Assembly (NCBI RefSeq): GCF_006546985.1
Contig: NZ_ML637008.1
Span: forward strand, 304,266-368,265
Source of the DNA: Bacillus sp. 03113
Lineage (GTDB): Bacteria > Bacillota > Bacilli > Bacillales > Cytobacillaceae
Direction of reading: 5' to 3'
Length of the DNA: 64,000 nt
How positions within the stretch are numbered: the stretch's first letter is position 1; the number at the start of each line of letters is the position of its first letter. The notes under the pieces are model-generated. The model saw nothing but the letters and a program-made list of their open reading frames with translations, was not told where the DNA came from and ran no database searches. Position numbers and translations under genes: made by a program. Below, one piece after another: positions 26,168 through 35,931 of this stretch.

Positions 26168-28238
26168 GCATTCCCGTTTATTGTTCACCTCCATCTTTAT
26201 TATAATTTGGGTCTTTTTTGCACTTTCGTCCCTTACGATGCTCGCGGTAAGTCAATGGGAAGGGTATACCCTTCATCAAATTGATTGTGGAAATGAAGTA
26301 AAGATATGTGAAAATCTTTTCCAACTGACAACTAATCAGGTAAATGACCTTAAAGCCTTGGGATTAAAACCATCCTTTTATAGTGGTGTTTTAAGTGGAT
26401 TATTAGGGTCACAGTTTTTGTCCTTCTTTCTGGTAAGTGTTCTGTTGTTTTTCTATGGACGAAAGGATTGGATTTGTTATTTTGCTTCTATTTTGCTTCT
26501 GTGTGCTGGGGTCGATTATAGTGTAGATGAATTTACAATCCCTATGTATCCTGCTCTGGTTCCACTTTTCCATTTCGAACAAATGATTTTTGGATTTACC
26601 TTCTTTTTTTTCTTTTTATATCCAGATGAGAAATTTTTTCCTCGCTGGATGATGTATCCCGCCATTTTAATTTTTGCCTTAATTCTGTTTCATTATTTGT
26701 TCCCAGGTAGTCTATTAGATTCTTTTTCATGGCCGGTATGGGCAAGAGGATGGCATTATGTAATATTTAATTCTCTCTTGATTTATTCTCAAACTCAACG
26801 TTATCGAACCTATTTTTCTGCTGAGCAAAAAAGAAGAACCCTCTGGTTTATGATCAGTATTATTTGTTTTGTTGTGGGGGCTATTTTAGCGGTATTTTTA
26901 CATCATGCGCTGCTAAAGCTTTTTTACTTGGGTCTTATGTATATAGGCATCATGTTTCTGCCTTTTACCATCGGGCTTTCTCTTATGGAGCAACGAATGA
27001 ATAACCATTCACAGGTGTTTAATCGTTCCATTGTTTTTTCCTTTTTAAGTATTTTTGTGGTCATTGCTTTTGCCATCATTACTGGAACACTAGGAGTGGT
27101 TTTTCAAAGTAATAGCAATGTCATGATTTCCTTAATTACAACAGCTCTGATTGCGATTGTCTTTCACCCAATACGAGAGAAAATTCAGCTGGCGGTGAAT
27201 AAATTAATCTATGGAGAAAAAGAGGAACCGTACACTGTTCTATCTAGTTTAGTTCAGAGATTAGAAGCGGTTATGTCCAACCAATCTGTTTTACCAGAAA
27301 TTATGGAATCGGTGGCAAAGGTGCTTAAACTTTCCTATGCAGCTGTCCAGTACGAACGAAATAAAGGTACTCCCATTATTCTAGCCTCATATGGATTAGA
27401 GCCCAATGCTATTTCAGAAATCCCGCTGACCATACAAGGGAATTGGATTGCTACATTACGACTAGGGTCTGCTCATCTTGAAAATTCCTTGCCTCCATCG
27501 AAACGTTTTTTACTGAATGATTTAGTTCGTCAAGTTGCCATTGCCGTACAAACAGCTTTGACAGCGGATGAGCTGCAGCTTTCAAGGGAACGATTGGTTA
27601 CAACCAGAGAGGAAGAGAGGAGGCGGCTTCGAAGAGATCTTCATGACGGACTTGGGGCGAGTCTGGCAAGCATGTCACTACAACTGGATGCCGCGATCTA
27701 TCTCATGGAAAGAGATCTTAATCGATCACAGCAAATTTTAACTCAAATTCAGTCTCACCTTGATCAATCCATTTCTGATATTCGAACACTTGTTTATGCT
27801 CTCAGACCGCCTGCATTGGATGAATTTGGTTTAATGTTTGCATTGCAGCAGCTGATTCAACATTTTAGCGGGGCAAAGATGGTCATTACCATAAACGGAC
27901 CAGAACGGCTTCCTGACCTTCATGCAGCAACAGAAGCTGCAGCTTACCGCATCGTTCAGGAAGCCCTCAATAACGCTGTCCGCCATTCCAAAGGAACTGA
28001 ATGCAAGGTAGATGTTGTACTAGAAGATCAAAACTTGTTCATTCAGATTATAGATAACGGAACTGGAATCCCTATTACTAAAACGTCCGGAATCGGCTTA
28101 AGATCAATGAGAGAACGGGCAGAAGAATTAGGAGGAAAGTGTAATTTTCATGTCCCATTACACGGTGGAATGGCTATTTCTATTATCCTTCCTATAGGAA
28201 ATAAAACTACATTCGTTAAGGAGCAGGAACATGAGTAA
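26145..28238 (+). CDS. ComP-like sensor histidine kinase
   Basis: About 697 residues. Eight or so membrane segments fill the first 340 residues with an extracellular loop near 45-80 holding two Cys. A GAF-like region (about 365-475) precedes the HisKA_3 dimerisation box EEERRRLRRDLHDGLGASLA with the phospho-acceptor His at about 500. The HATPase domain has EALNNAVRHSKG and DNGTGI...GIGLRSMRERA. The layout is that of ComP/NarX-family kinases. The start is uncertain: GAGAGGAG abuts TTG 26124 and is 21 bases before ATG 26145. It overlaps the next gene by eight bases. The signal is unknown. Confidence 0.85.
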   Translation: MWLSKFTEHSRLLFTSIFIIIWVFFALSSLTMLAVSQWEGYTLHQIDCGNEVKICENLFQLTTNQVNDLKALGLKPSFYSGVLSGLLGSQFLSFFLVSVLLFFYGRKDWICYFASILLLCAGVDYSVDEFTIPMYPALVPLFHFEQMIFGFTFFFFFLYPDEKFFPRWMMYPAILIFALILFHYLFPGSLLDSFSWPVWARGWHYVIFNSLLIYSQTQRYRTYFSAEQKRRTLWFMISIICFVVGAILAVFLHHALLKLFYLGLMYIGIMFLPFTIGLSLMEQRMNNHSQVFNRSIVFSFLSIFVVIAFAIITGTLGVVFQSNSNVMISLITTALIAIVFHPIREKIQLAVNKLIYGEKEEPYTVLSSLVQRLEAVMSNQSVLPEIMESVAKVLKLSYAAVQYERNKGTPIILASYGLEPNAISEIPLTIQGNWIATLRLGSAHLENSLPPSKRFLLNDLVRQVAIAVQTALTADELQLSRERLVTTREEERRRLRRDLHDGLGASLASMSLQLDAAIYLMERDLNRSQQILTQIQSHLDQSISDIRTLVYALRPPALDEFGLMFALQQLIQHFSGAKMVITINGPERLPDLHAATEAAAYRIVQEALNNAVRHSKGTECKVDVVLEDQNLFIQIIDNGTGIPITKTSGIGLRSMRERAEELGGKCNFHVPLHGGMAISIILPIGNKTTFVKEQEHE

Positions 28239-28899
28239 AATCAACATATTAATCGCTGAGGATCATCCTATTTACCGGGACGGCTTATCCAATGTACTGA
28301 GTTTTGTTGAGGAGTTTGATGTAATCGGTCAGGCCGAATCAGGAGAAGAAGCATTAGTATTAGTGGAGCAGCTAAAGCCTGACGTAGTTCTAATGGATAT
28401 AAACTTACCGGGGATTAACGGCATCGAAGCAACCCGGGAAATTAGTCAGAATTACCCGAGTGTGAAGGTTTTAATATTAACCATGTTTGATGATGATAAA
28501 TCTGTTTTTTCTGCGATGAAAGCTGGGGCACGCGGCTATCTATTAAAAGGAGCAAAACAAAAAGAAATTATGCGAGCGATTTATGCGATTGCTGATGGCG
28601 AGGCCATTTTTAGTCCAATGATAGCCAACCGGATGATGTCTTATTTTCAGAGTATTCATGCCAATCCAGCAGACAAAGCGTTCCCAGAATTAACGATTAG
28701 GGAAAAAGAGATTCTTGACTATATGGCCAAGGGATTTGAAGTGAATAAAATCGCAAAGCAATTAGGAATTAGTCCTAAGACAGCAAGAAATCATATTTCC
28801 AACATCCTCAATAAGCTTCAAGTAACGGATAAAGCAGAAGCCATTCTTTTGGCCAGGGAAGCAGGATTAGGAGAGAAAGAGTATCCTTATCTGGGATGA
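28231..28899 (+). CDS. NarL/ComA-type response regulator
   Basis: 222 residues. Receiver domain 1-120 with the acidic pocket ED (10-11), phospho-acceptor D56 in VLMDINLPG, T in LILTMFDDD and K in YLLKGA. The C-terminal LuxR-type helix-turn-helix is at about 150-210: LTIREKEILDYMAKGFEVNK and ISPKTARNHISNILNKL. It is the partner of the kinase directly upstream, overlapping it by eight bases (translational coupling). AAGGAGCAGG precedes the ATG. Targets are unknown; the next gene downstream is the first candidate. Confidence 0.93.
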   Translation: MSKINILIAEDHPIYRDGLSNVLSFVEEFDVIGQAESGEEALVLVEQLKPDVVLMDINLPGINGIEATREISQNYPSVKVLILTMFDDDKSVFSAMKAGARGYLLKGAKQKEIMRAIYAIADGEAIFSPMIANRMMSYFQSIHANPADKAFPELTIREKEILDYMAKGFEVNKIAKQLGISPKTARNHISNILNKLQVTDKAEAILLAREAGLGEKEYPYLG

Positions 28900-29013
28900 A
28901 AAAGTTCCCGCCCGGTCTGGGATGATTGCTCATGACGGTGGGTTCTATTGCCTGATACCCTATAAATGTAAGTTAGATAACAGCAGAAGCTTAAAATAAC
29001 GGAGGGGTTTAGT

Positions 29014-29568
29014 ATGGCAATAGAAAAATTTATTCGTACAATGGGCTTTATCGCATTAATAGGAGGAATCATCCGAATTGGCATGACACCATCCTCTTTA
29101 ATCTGGGGGGGTGACAGTGATCCTGAATTGCTTTGTGCGTTTATAGCTAATATTTTTTACACAGTTGGAACTTTTGGAATCTTTCTTGCACTAATTGATA
29201 AAATTGGAAAGTTTGGCTATTTTACTTTCCTTGTCGTTACACTCTCTCATATCCTTGTTACCTGTACCGTGTGGTCAACAATGTTAGGAACATCGCCTTG
29301 GGAATGGGGAATCATTAAGTCTCTTGAAATAGGTTCAGGTTTGTTAGGCATGATCTTATTCCCGATCGTCATTCTAAGAGCAAAGGTCTTCCCAGCATGG
29401 CCTTCTATCATTCTGCTTATAATGCTTCCAGTTGGTTTTGTTCCATTCATGGGGTCGTGGGTCGCAACCTTATGGGGTGTAGGTTATGCTGCTCTAGGAT
29501 TTTTTACTTGGAAAGGGAAGACAGCAAGTAAAACCATTGCAAAATCAGATGTAAAATTCAGCAGTTGA
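29014..29568 (+). CDS. Hypothetical membrane protein
   Basis: 184 residues with about five membrane segments (near 8-24, 42-62, 70-90, 105-125, 130-165) and a short charged C-terminus. I recognise no named family. CGGAGGGG precedes the ATG. It lies 115 bases downstream of the response regulator on the same strand and may be in the same operon or a target of it. Confidence 0.7.
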   Translation: MAIEKFIRTMGFIALIGGIIRIGMTPSSLIWGGDSDPELLCAFIANIFYTVGTFGIFLALIDKIGKFGYFTFLVVTLSHILVTCTVWSTMLGTSPWEWGIIKSLEIGSGLLGMILFPIVILRAKVFPAWPSIILLIMLPVGFVPFMGSWVATLWGVGYAALGFFTWKGKTASKTIAKSDVKFSS

Positions 29569-29620
29569 GAAATAATAAAAGGCCTGACAGTAAATATGGC
29601 TGTCAAAAATAACATTCCAG

Positions 29621-29666
29621 AACCGCAGGTTTTATGAAGCAATTCAGATGACCTTCGGTTTTTTTA
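29621..29666 (+). terminator. Terminator after the membrane protein gene
   Basis: AACCGCAGGT (29621-29630) and ACCTTCGGTT (29651-29660), one mismatch, followed by seven Ts. Confidence 0.8.
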
Positions 29667-29747
29667 TGCTCGAAAAAGAGACAGCAAAGCCAGAAAGTAT
29701 GACCCAATATAAAAGAGTTTAATCAAATCTTGTAATCACCTTTTTTA

Positions 29748-29778
29748 TTGAAAAATTATCCATTTTAAATGTTATAAT
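29748..29778 (+). promoter_or_regulatory. Promoter of the DinB-like gene, matching the one at 17147
   Basis: TTGAAA (29748-29753), 19-base spacer, TATAAT (29773-29778). It shares TTGAAAAATTATCCA and ATGTTATAA with the GNAT promoter 12.6 kb away. Confidence 0.6.
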
Positions 29779-29860
29779 ATTAAGAAAATAAAACTCAATA
29801 TTTGATTACTATTCATTTATGTATATGTTCGGATAAAAATAGAAAAAGGAGATGATATTA

Positions 29861-30298
29861 GTGGAAGTAAGGTTACTCCGCCATTTTTTAGCTACTATTG
29901 CGTATCGTGCAAACAAAGTTATCCATGAAGTACCATTAGAGTATCCAGATTTGAGAATTGGTGAAGGGGTAAGGTCGCCTAAAGAAATCCTTAGTCATAT
30001 TTCTTTTGTTTTAACTTGTGCTCATTCTGTGTTTCACCATTATGACGAACTGAAAGAATTTGAAGTAGGTTCTTGGGAACTCGAGGTAAAGAGGTTCTAT
30101 GAAATCATTGGTATTTTAGATAATGCTTTGTCCCATGGATTGCCTCAACGTGATAAAATTGCAGAAAAGTTGTTACAGGGTCCTTTGTCGGATGCTATGA
30201 CCCATGTAGGTCAACTTTCAATGTTAAGAAGAATGGCGAATTCTCCGATTCAAGGAGAGAATTTTTTCAACGCCAACATTATTATCAATATAGATTAA
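29861..30298 (+). CDS. DinB-superfamily-like protein
   Basis: 145 residues, helical. The C-terminal HVGQLSMLRRMANSPIQGENF resembles the last helix of DinB/YfiT-type four-helix bundles, which often bind a metal through three histidines; here His residues occur in ILSHIS, VFHHYD and MTHVGQ. GTG 29861 is preferred because AAAGGAG abuts the ATG at 29852 and is nine bases from the GTG. Function unknown; some relatives are bacillithiol-dependent transferases. Confidence 0.65.
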   Translation: MEVRLLRHFLATIAYRANKVIHEVPLEYPDLRIGEGVRSPKEILSHISFVLTCAHSVFHHYDELKEFEVGSWELEVKRFYEIIGILDNALSHGLPQRDKIAEKLLQGPLSDAMTHVGQLSMLRRMANSPIQGENFFNANIIINID

Positions 30299-30557
30299 TC
30301 TTTTAAGGTTTAAAATAAAGATGTACTGAGACCCATTTGCATATCTATAATTTGCTTTTCAGCTATGTTAATCATAATATTCGATAAAGATTTTTGTGGA
30401 TTGATTAAATTCTTTTTACACTGTGCAATTTCATTATTATGTACGAATGTATTAGCTTACAACAGCAATTTTAGATAAACAAAAGAAGAAACATGTTATG
30501 ATCGAAGGAGATTATTAAAAGAGACCATCGAGATTCATTACAGAAAGGAATACTTAT

Positions 30558-31082
30558 ATGAATTTTAATATGAAAGAAGCAATTGAGGTTCTAGAGCGTA
30601 CACCACAAACATTGGAGTATTTTTTATCTGGTTTATCTGATGGATGGCTGCAGTGCAATGAAGGAGAAGGAACCTGGAATGTAGCGGAAGTGATTGAGCA
30701 CCTTATTGAGGGAGAGAAAAATAATTGGATACCGAGGTTAGAATTTATTCTTCAAGAAGGTGAAAGTAAACCATTTCCCCCATTTGATCGCTATTCTCAT
30801 TTAAATGAAGAGTCTGAAAGATCAATTGAACAAAAGCTGTTTGAATTTAAAACGAATAGAATACAAAATTTAAACAAACTTAAGGATCTTATCGAACCCG
30901 AATTGCATCTTGAATTGGCGGGATCTCACCCTGCATTTGGCGTCGTGAAGTTGAGAGAATTGCTTTCTACGTGGGTTGTTCATGATTTAACGCACATTTC
31001 TCAAATCGTTCGTGTAATGGCCGAGAGATATAGGACGGACGTTGGACCTTGGAAAGAATATTTAGGTATATTGAAAAAGTGA
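30558..31082 (+). CDS. DinB-family (YfiT-like) putative metal-dependent hydrolase/transferase
   Basis: 174 residues. The three likely metal histidines are visible: VIEHLIEGE (about H47) and [17 protein letters not shown] (about H141 and H145), the usual DinB_2 pattern. Members are hydrolases or thiol transferases linked to bacillithiol, but substrates are mostly unknown. AGAAAGGAATA precedes the ATG. It lies 260 bases after another DinB-like gene; both are on the plus strand and not obviously paralogous at sequence level. The gap 30299-30557 shows nothing I can name. Confidence 0.8.
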   Translation: MNFNMKEAIEVLERTPQTLEYFLSGLSDGWLQCNEGEGTWNVAEVIEHLIEGEKNNWIPRLEFILQEGESKPFPPFDRYSHLNEESERSIEQKLFEFKTNRIQNLNKLKDLIEPELHLELAGSHPAFGVVKLRELLSTWVVHDLTHISQIVRVMAERYRTDVGPWKEYLGILKK

Positions 31083-31092
31083 CATGAAAAAT

Positions 31093-31138
31093 AAGGTCAG
31101 AACACGCATGCATTATATGGGTTTTGATCTTTTTTTAT
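31093..31138 (+). terminator. Probable terminator after the DinB gene
   Basis: AAGGTCAGAAC (31093-31103) pairs with GTTTTGATCTT (31121-31131) with two G-U pairs, then TTTTTATT. Confidence 0.6.
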
Positions 31139-31321
31139 TGATGCTGTATTATGATCGTGATTAATTCCTACTAAGCAAAGTTTAGGAATTCGTCATTTAT
31201 TAAGAGATGATTAGTGCGATTTTATTTAAGTATAGTTTCTTTGGAACATTGAAGTTATCAGGGGAGATACTGAGTGTAATCGGATTTTTTGTTGTATATA
31301 TCTCACCCCCGTTCAAATCAC

Positions 31322-32716
31322 TTATGTCATCTTCAAATTCAACTTTTCTCTCAGTTCCAATTCCAATTTAATATAATGCTCCAATCTCTTTTCTGTTGCT
31401 TCTAATATTCCTTCTAATACTTTAATTCTTAACTGCTCTTCTGACATAGCTTCAACTTTAATCCTTTCTTTTGAGCTTCTCAGCGTTTTTTCAAACGTTA
31501 GATCGTTAATCATATTTCTTGTATCCTTTCTTTTTGAAAATATGAAAAATGTATTTGAGTATTTCTCCGTTTCATCGATTGTGCTGCTATGAAGAATTTC
31601 AATTGGCATAATACTCTCAAATACTTCTTTGTTCGGGTAATTATAAAACAGATATCTCTTATTAGAATTTAAAAAGATTATAATTGACTCTTCATCTAAG
31701 GATGTTAAAAAATTATAAATCTCATTAGATTCAGTGAAAGTATCACAGCTAATATCATCAATGATAACAATACTTTTTTTAGGAATTTGACTTAAATGAT
31801 TAACGCTATTAATGCTTTTTCCAAATTGATTTCCTGAAAAGTTTTCCAGTAGTAGTTTATCTGAGTTCAGTTCATAAATTTCGTAATCTTCAAATAGCTC
31901 GCTAATTACTTTCACAGCGCAATAATATTTATGTGTAATAGTAAAATATCTTTCAAAATCAGTTGAAAATGTTATGCAATTTTCGAAATAACCCATTAAG
32001 TGATTATTAATACTTGTGGACGTTATTGTCATTACTGTTTGTGGTTTTTTGGCAAAAGCGAAAGGAATTAATTCAGATGGAAAATTCTTTTTTATGACGG
32101 TTGCCTTTGGAAATAATGCATCATAGAACATGAGATCATCAGGATGTGGATATATCACCAATCTGGTTTCAGGTACTAAATAATCAACAACTAGTTGATA
32201 TATTTTTTTGTGTTCTTCGAAAGTCAAATTAGAAAAATGTTGTGTTAATAAGATTGTTGAATTTTCATTAATTTGAATTTTTTGATCGATACCAAATAAA
32301 ACAAGAACCTTTTCAATAAAACCACTATCTAATTTCCGTTCTGCAATGTCATGTCTAATTAATCTACTGGCTTCTTTTAAGAAAGTGAAATTAATCTTAT
32401 TTTCTACCAAATAAATTTCAAAATGACTATTTGAGCTTCCTGCAATTATATCTGAAAATTCTTGGAGATTTATCTTATTGTCAATGAGGTATTTTCCAAT
32501 TCCTTCGTTAGTGTTAATATCGTTACTGTAGAATTCATCGGTATTAAAAACAAAGATTTTATCAAAAAAGAGACCTTCCATTTGCTTAAACTGTAGAAAT
32601 TTTTCTTTCATAAAATTGGACAATAGAATGTAACAAACCTGTTCTTTATGAAAAAGCTCTTTATAAATGATACAGTACAACAACTGAGAAGTTGTAACTG
32701 CATGGTACAAAATCAT
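31322..32716 (-). CDS. Sialyltransferase/polysialyltransferase-fold glycosyltransferase-like protein
   Basis: About 464 residues. The middle shows the bacterial sialyltransferase-type motifs: RLVIYPHPDD (HP motif, about residue 200) and VMTITSTSINNHLMG (Ser/Thr motif, about 250). The first 90 residues (ILYHAVTTSQLLYCI) match the N-terminal half of this GT-B fold. A charged helical tail (about 410-460) is probably a coiled coil. Donor and acceptor are unknown; CMP-sialic acid genes are absent here. ATG 32716 has GGAG eight bases upstream, unlike GTG 32725. It follows the HAD gene by 55 bases and is likely co-transcribed. Confidence 0.6.
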   Translation of the reverse strand: MILYHAVTTSQLLYCIIYKELFHKEQVCYILLSNFMKEKFLQFKQMEGLFFDKIFVFNTDEFYSNDINTNEGIGKYLIDNKINLQEFSDIIAGSSNSHFEIYLVENKINFTFLKEASRLIRHDIAERKLDSGFIEKVLVLFGIDQKIQINENSTILLTQHFSNLTFEEHKKIYQLVVDYLVPETRLVIYPHPDDLMFYDALFPKATVIKKNFPSELIPFAFAKKPQTVMTITSTSINNHLMGYFENCITFSTDFERYFTITHKYYCAVKVISELFEDYEIYELNSDKLLLENFSGNQFGKSINSVNHLSQIPKKSIVIIDDISCDTFTESNEIYNFLTSLDEESIIIFLNSNKRYLFYNYPNKEVFESIMPIEILHSSTIDETEKYSNTFFIFSKRKDTRNMINDLTFEKTLRSSKERIKVEAMSEEQLRIKVLEGILEATEKRLEHYIKLELELREKLNLKMT

Positions 32717-32771
32717 AACGTTCACTCCGAATCTAATTGTAAATAAGCAAACATTTACTTAATTTGTCGTT

Positions 32772-34670
32772 TTACAGCTTAGCTTCATCCATTATTTCAT
32801 TCAATGTTTCGAAAGTTTGATTTTCAGTATCTGCAATTACACCTCTGGAAAAACGTAAATCACCAAAATATTCCCTTATAAATCGAAGATCTTTTATAAT
32901 CATTCTAAATGGCATATAGGCATCGTAACCAGAGATATTAAATAGATATTCATAATTTGCAAACATCTTCTTATATAACTTAACAAAATCAAAAATACCG
33001 TTATGAATTTGTTCAAAAATTTTATAGTTCTCAGCTTCTGGTACATCAAATAATAATTTAAATCCTTCTTCCGTTTTCTTAAAGCCTGAGAATGAAGGAT
33101 AACAAGCTTGGGTAAATAACTCAAAATATACATTATTATGTTTAGTATTTGAGTGCGTATCGTATAAATTTCGGTTATACATTCTAGAAAAAATATAAAC
33201 TGCTATTTCTTTTTTCATAATTTGGCTTAGATTACCTGTGTGGTTCGAGTGTCTACAAGCAGCGACTAAGCTGTGAACTTCACAATTCAATTTCCATTTT
33301 TGTTCAATCAAATATTTTATCCCTGCTCCTCCAGAGCCAACCCAGCCAACATCAACGACAGCAACTTTTTTACTTCCTTGAATGATATTCATAAAATACT
33401 CTTTAACAATTGAATTAGATTCAGATAGTTTTTTTACAACCGTTTCCCAATTTGCTATAAAAAAGAATTGGATTAATTTTACATTTCCATTATGAATCAA
33501 ATCATCTTCTTTTAGTTCATATTGAGTCAATAAATCTACCAATTCACCTAAATCTAAAGATTCTAATAACCCTTTTATTGTTATTTCCAATACATTTTTT
33601 GCTTTTTTTCGTACCATACGATTCAAAAAATCATAACGATTTTTTTCTATTGTATATTTCATATTGGCAATTCGTGACCAGTAAACATATTCATTGTTTA
33701 TATCAGTGAAAAGAAAATTAAATACTTTTCGAATAATATCCCCATCTCTTGAAAGAAACAAAACTTTATCAATATTATTCTGTTTAGCATAATCATATAT
33801 CCATTTACAGTAGCCTAATACATACAAACCACCATAAATAAAACCATATTCATAATGAGGCGTATATTGTTTGCTGCCATTATGCAAATGAGTATTTACG
33901 ATCCCGCTATAAGTGGAACCAATTAGTTCGGATAACCCGTCTGCGCGGTATTGATTTCCTGTCTCATGAACATTATTGTAATATCTAGTTGCTATACCTA
34001 GTTCTTGAGCGCTTTTTATATCTGACTCATCATTTTCCCCTACGTGAACCATATTTACATCCTTGCCTAACTTTTGCAGCGCTATTTTGAATAATTGTTT
34101 GTCTCGTTTACTACCATTGTTTTCACTTGAAACAAAAACGTCAAAAAAACCATTATAACCTGAGTTCTCCAGCAATTGTACAATCATTGCCCTTGTTAAA
34201 TACATATCTGAAATAGCAATTATTTTCTTATTTTGCGACTTAAGAATATCAAAAACATCTTTCATAAATGGATTAGCAAAACAAAACTCTAGTTCTGTTT
34301 GTAGCTCTAACTGTACTCCATATTGTTTATCAATTCCTGTTTTTAACTCAACAAGTTCATATATATCATATAATGTTACTTCTCTATGCCCTTTTATTAC
34401 TTCTGCCTGATCACGAGCTTCCTTTTCTGCTTTCATTCGTATTGACATGAAATTCACACAGTCAAGTTTTTCCCCTAATATCATGAATAGATGATGAGGT
34501 TGAGCAAACGGCCTTAATAATAAAGTGTCAAAAACATCAAATGAAATGACATCATATTCTAATATATTTCTAGCAAAATCAAGGGCCGTAGAACGGTTTA
34601 ATACTTTCGACTCCGATCCATCTAAATATGGCAACTTTAGCAATTCTGTTGAATTTAAAGAGTCATGCAT
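32772..34670 (-). CDS. HAD-domain protein of surface-glycan clusters
   Basis: 632 residues. The N-terminal third is a HAD hydrolase: ISFDVFDTLLLRPF (nucleophile D45, acid D48), IAISDMYLT (motif II), a Lys near SKRDKQLF and HVGENDESDIKSAQELGI (motif III/IV). The C-terminal two-thirds (YGFIYGGLYVLGYCKWIYDY; VLFLSRDGDIIRKVF; KVAVVDVGWVGSGG) is a second domain often fused to HADs in capsule or teichoic-acid loci, with its own FLSRDGD motif. The function is not established. TAGGAGGAATA lies 13 bases before ATG 34670. It is upstream of the sialyltransferase-like gene. Confidence 0.75.
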   Translation of the reverse strand: MHDSLNSTELLKLPYLDGSESKVLNRSTALDFARNILEYDVISFDVFDTLLLRPFAQPHHLFMILGEKLDCVNFMSIRMKAEKEARDQAEVIKGHREVTLYDIYELVELKTGIDKQYGVQLELQTELEFCFANPFMKDVFDILKSQNKKIIAISDMYLTRAMIVQLLENSGYNGFFDVFVSSENNGSKRDKQLFKIALQKLGKDVNMVHVGENDESDIKSAQELGIATRYYNNVHETGNQYRADGLSELIGSTYSGIVNTHLHNGSKQYTPHYEYGFIYGGLYVLGYCKWIYDYAKQNNIDKVLFLSRDGDIIRKVFNFLFTDINNEYVYWSRIANMKYTIEKNRYDFLNRMVRKKAKNVLEITIKGLLESLDLGELVDLLTQYELKEDDLIHNGNVKLIQFFFIANWETVVKKLSESNSIVKEYFMNIIQGSKKVAVVDVGWVGSGGAGIKYLIEQKWKLNCEVHSLVAACRHSNHTGNLSQIMKKEIAVYIFSRMYNRNLYDTHSNTKHNNVYFELFTQACYPSFSGFKKTEEGFKLLFDVPEAENYKIFEQIHNGIFDFVKLYKKMFANYEYLFNISGYDAYMPFRMIIKDLRFIREYFGDLRFSRGVIADTENQTFETLNEIMDEAKL

Positions 34671-34932
34671 TGTTAGAGATATTCCTCCTATCCAGCTAAA
34701 TCACTATTTATGATATTCACTTTTCCAATTGAGGTGAGGGGAAGGGGAATATAGTAAATGTTAAATTTTAATTAACTTTGCCCAGACATCCTCTTCTTCA
34801 AGTGTGTGAAGGGTACGACGGGCTTCAAAACCGGTGTGATCTTTAGCACATAAAGATTCCAATATTTCACTTGAAACATATGTTCTCTATCGATATGATA
34901 GTGGTATCAATTTCTTAAAGGGATGAAGACGG

Positions 34933-35700
34933 ATGATATTGAATGAAAGGTACCACTTTTCAAAAGATAAGCTTAAAGAAAATATTAAGTTTTCAATTAT
35001 TATACCTGCCCATAATGAAGAAAAATATCTTGAAAAATGTCTGGATTCGATTGCAGCAGCATCAAAATTATTTGAAAATCAGGTTGAAGTCATCGTTGTG
35101 CTAAATCGTTGTACGGACAGAACAGAGGAAATTGCAAAATCATACAACTGTATAACTTTAAAGAATACAGATAAAAACCTATCTAAGATTAGGAATGCTG
35201 GCGTTGAGATAGCACGAGGGGAAATAATCGTTACAATAGACGCTGATAATCTGATGACAGAGAAAATGTTGTCCGATGTTGAAAAGTACTTAACAACAGG
35301 GAAGTACATTGGAGGTGGAGTTACTGGGAAATTTGAAAGAATATCTTTAGGAATAATCGTGTCTGTTCTATTACTAATAGTCCCATTACTCTTTAAGTAT
35401 GGCGCGATATCTGTAGGGATCTTTTGGTGCTACAAAAAAGATTTTAAGTCAATCAAGGGTTTTAATGAAAATATGCTTATGGCCGAAGATGCTGATTTTG
35501 CTAAACGTTTAAAAGAGTGGGGAAAGAAAAACAGAAAAAAATACGGTACGATTAAAAACGGAATGATAACTTCATGCAGAAGATTTGATAAATATGGAGA
35601 CTGGGCTTTACTAAAACGTCCACAAATGATTTTAGCCTATCTTAAAGGCACTGACCAGAAATATGCGAATGAAGCATATTATGAAAATCAACAAAGATAA
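34933..35700 (+). CDS. Glycosyltransferase family 2
   Basis: 255 residues. GT2 fold: FSIIIPAHNEEKYLEKCLDS, VVLNRCTDRTEEIA, NLSKIRNAGVEIARGEIIV and the acidic IVTIDADN (DxD-like). One hydrophobic stretch (about 140-160) could be a membrane-associated helix. ADADFAKRLKEWGKK-type C-terminal block (AEDADFAKRLKEW) supplies the ED motif. Sugar and acceptor are unknown. AAGGGATGAAG precedes the ATG. It is divergent from the HAD/sialyltransferase-like pair and probably belongs to the same surface-glycan island. Confidence 0.85.
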   Translation: MILNERYHFSKDKLKENIKFSIIIPAHNEEKYLEKCLDSIAAASKLFENQVEVIVVLNRCTDRTEEIAKSYNCITLKNTDKNLSKIRNAGVEIARGEIIVTIDADNLMTEKMLSDVEKYLTTGKYIGGGVTGKFERISLGIIVSVLLLIVPLLFKYGAISVGIFWCYKKDFKSIKGFNENMLMAEDADFAKRLKEWGKKNRKKYGTIKNGMITSCRRFDKYGDWALLKRPQMILAYLKGTDQKYANEAYYENQQR

Positions 35701-35896
35701 CTATCATAATTTGGAATTTATTAACTTCTTCTTATAGATCAATTTGATTGAGAAATTAATTAAAGTATATCTTGTACACGCTGTTCAATTCACATGTAGA
35801 GCCTCCTGAATATCAAAAATGATTGAACATTCTCATACTCGTTTCCAATCGTCGTTCTCCTGATCAGAAAGTAAAGAAACCACTTTTCTAAACAAT

Positions 35897-35920
35897 AAAG
35901 CAGCCGGTATAGGCTGCTTT
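35897..35920 (-). terminator. Terminator after the tautomerase gene
   Basis: AAAGCAGCC (35897-35905) and GGCTGCTTT (35912-35920) with a six-base loop; the T-rich side is on the minus strand. Confidence 0.8.
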
Positions 35921-35931
35921 AACTGCTTAAT

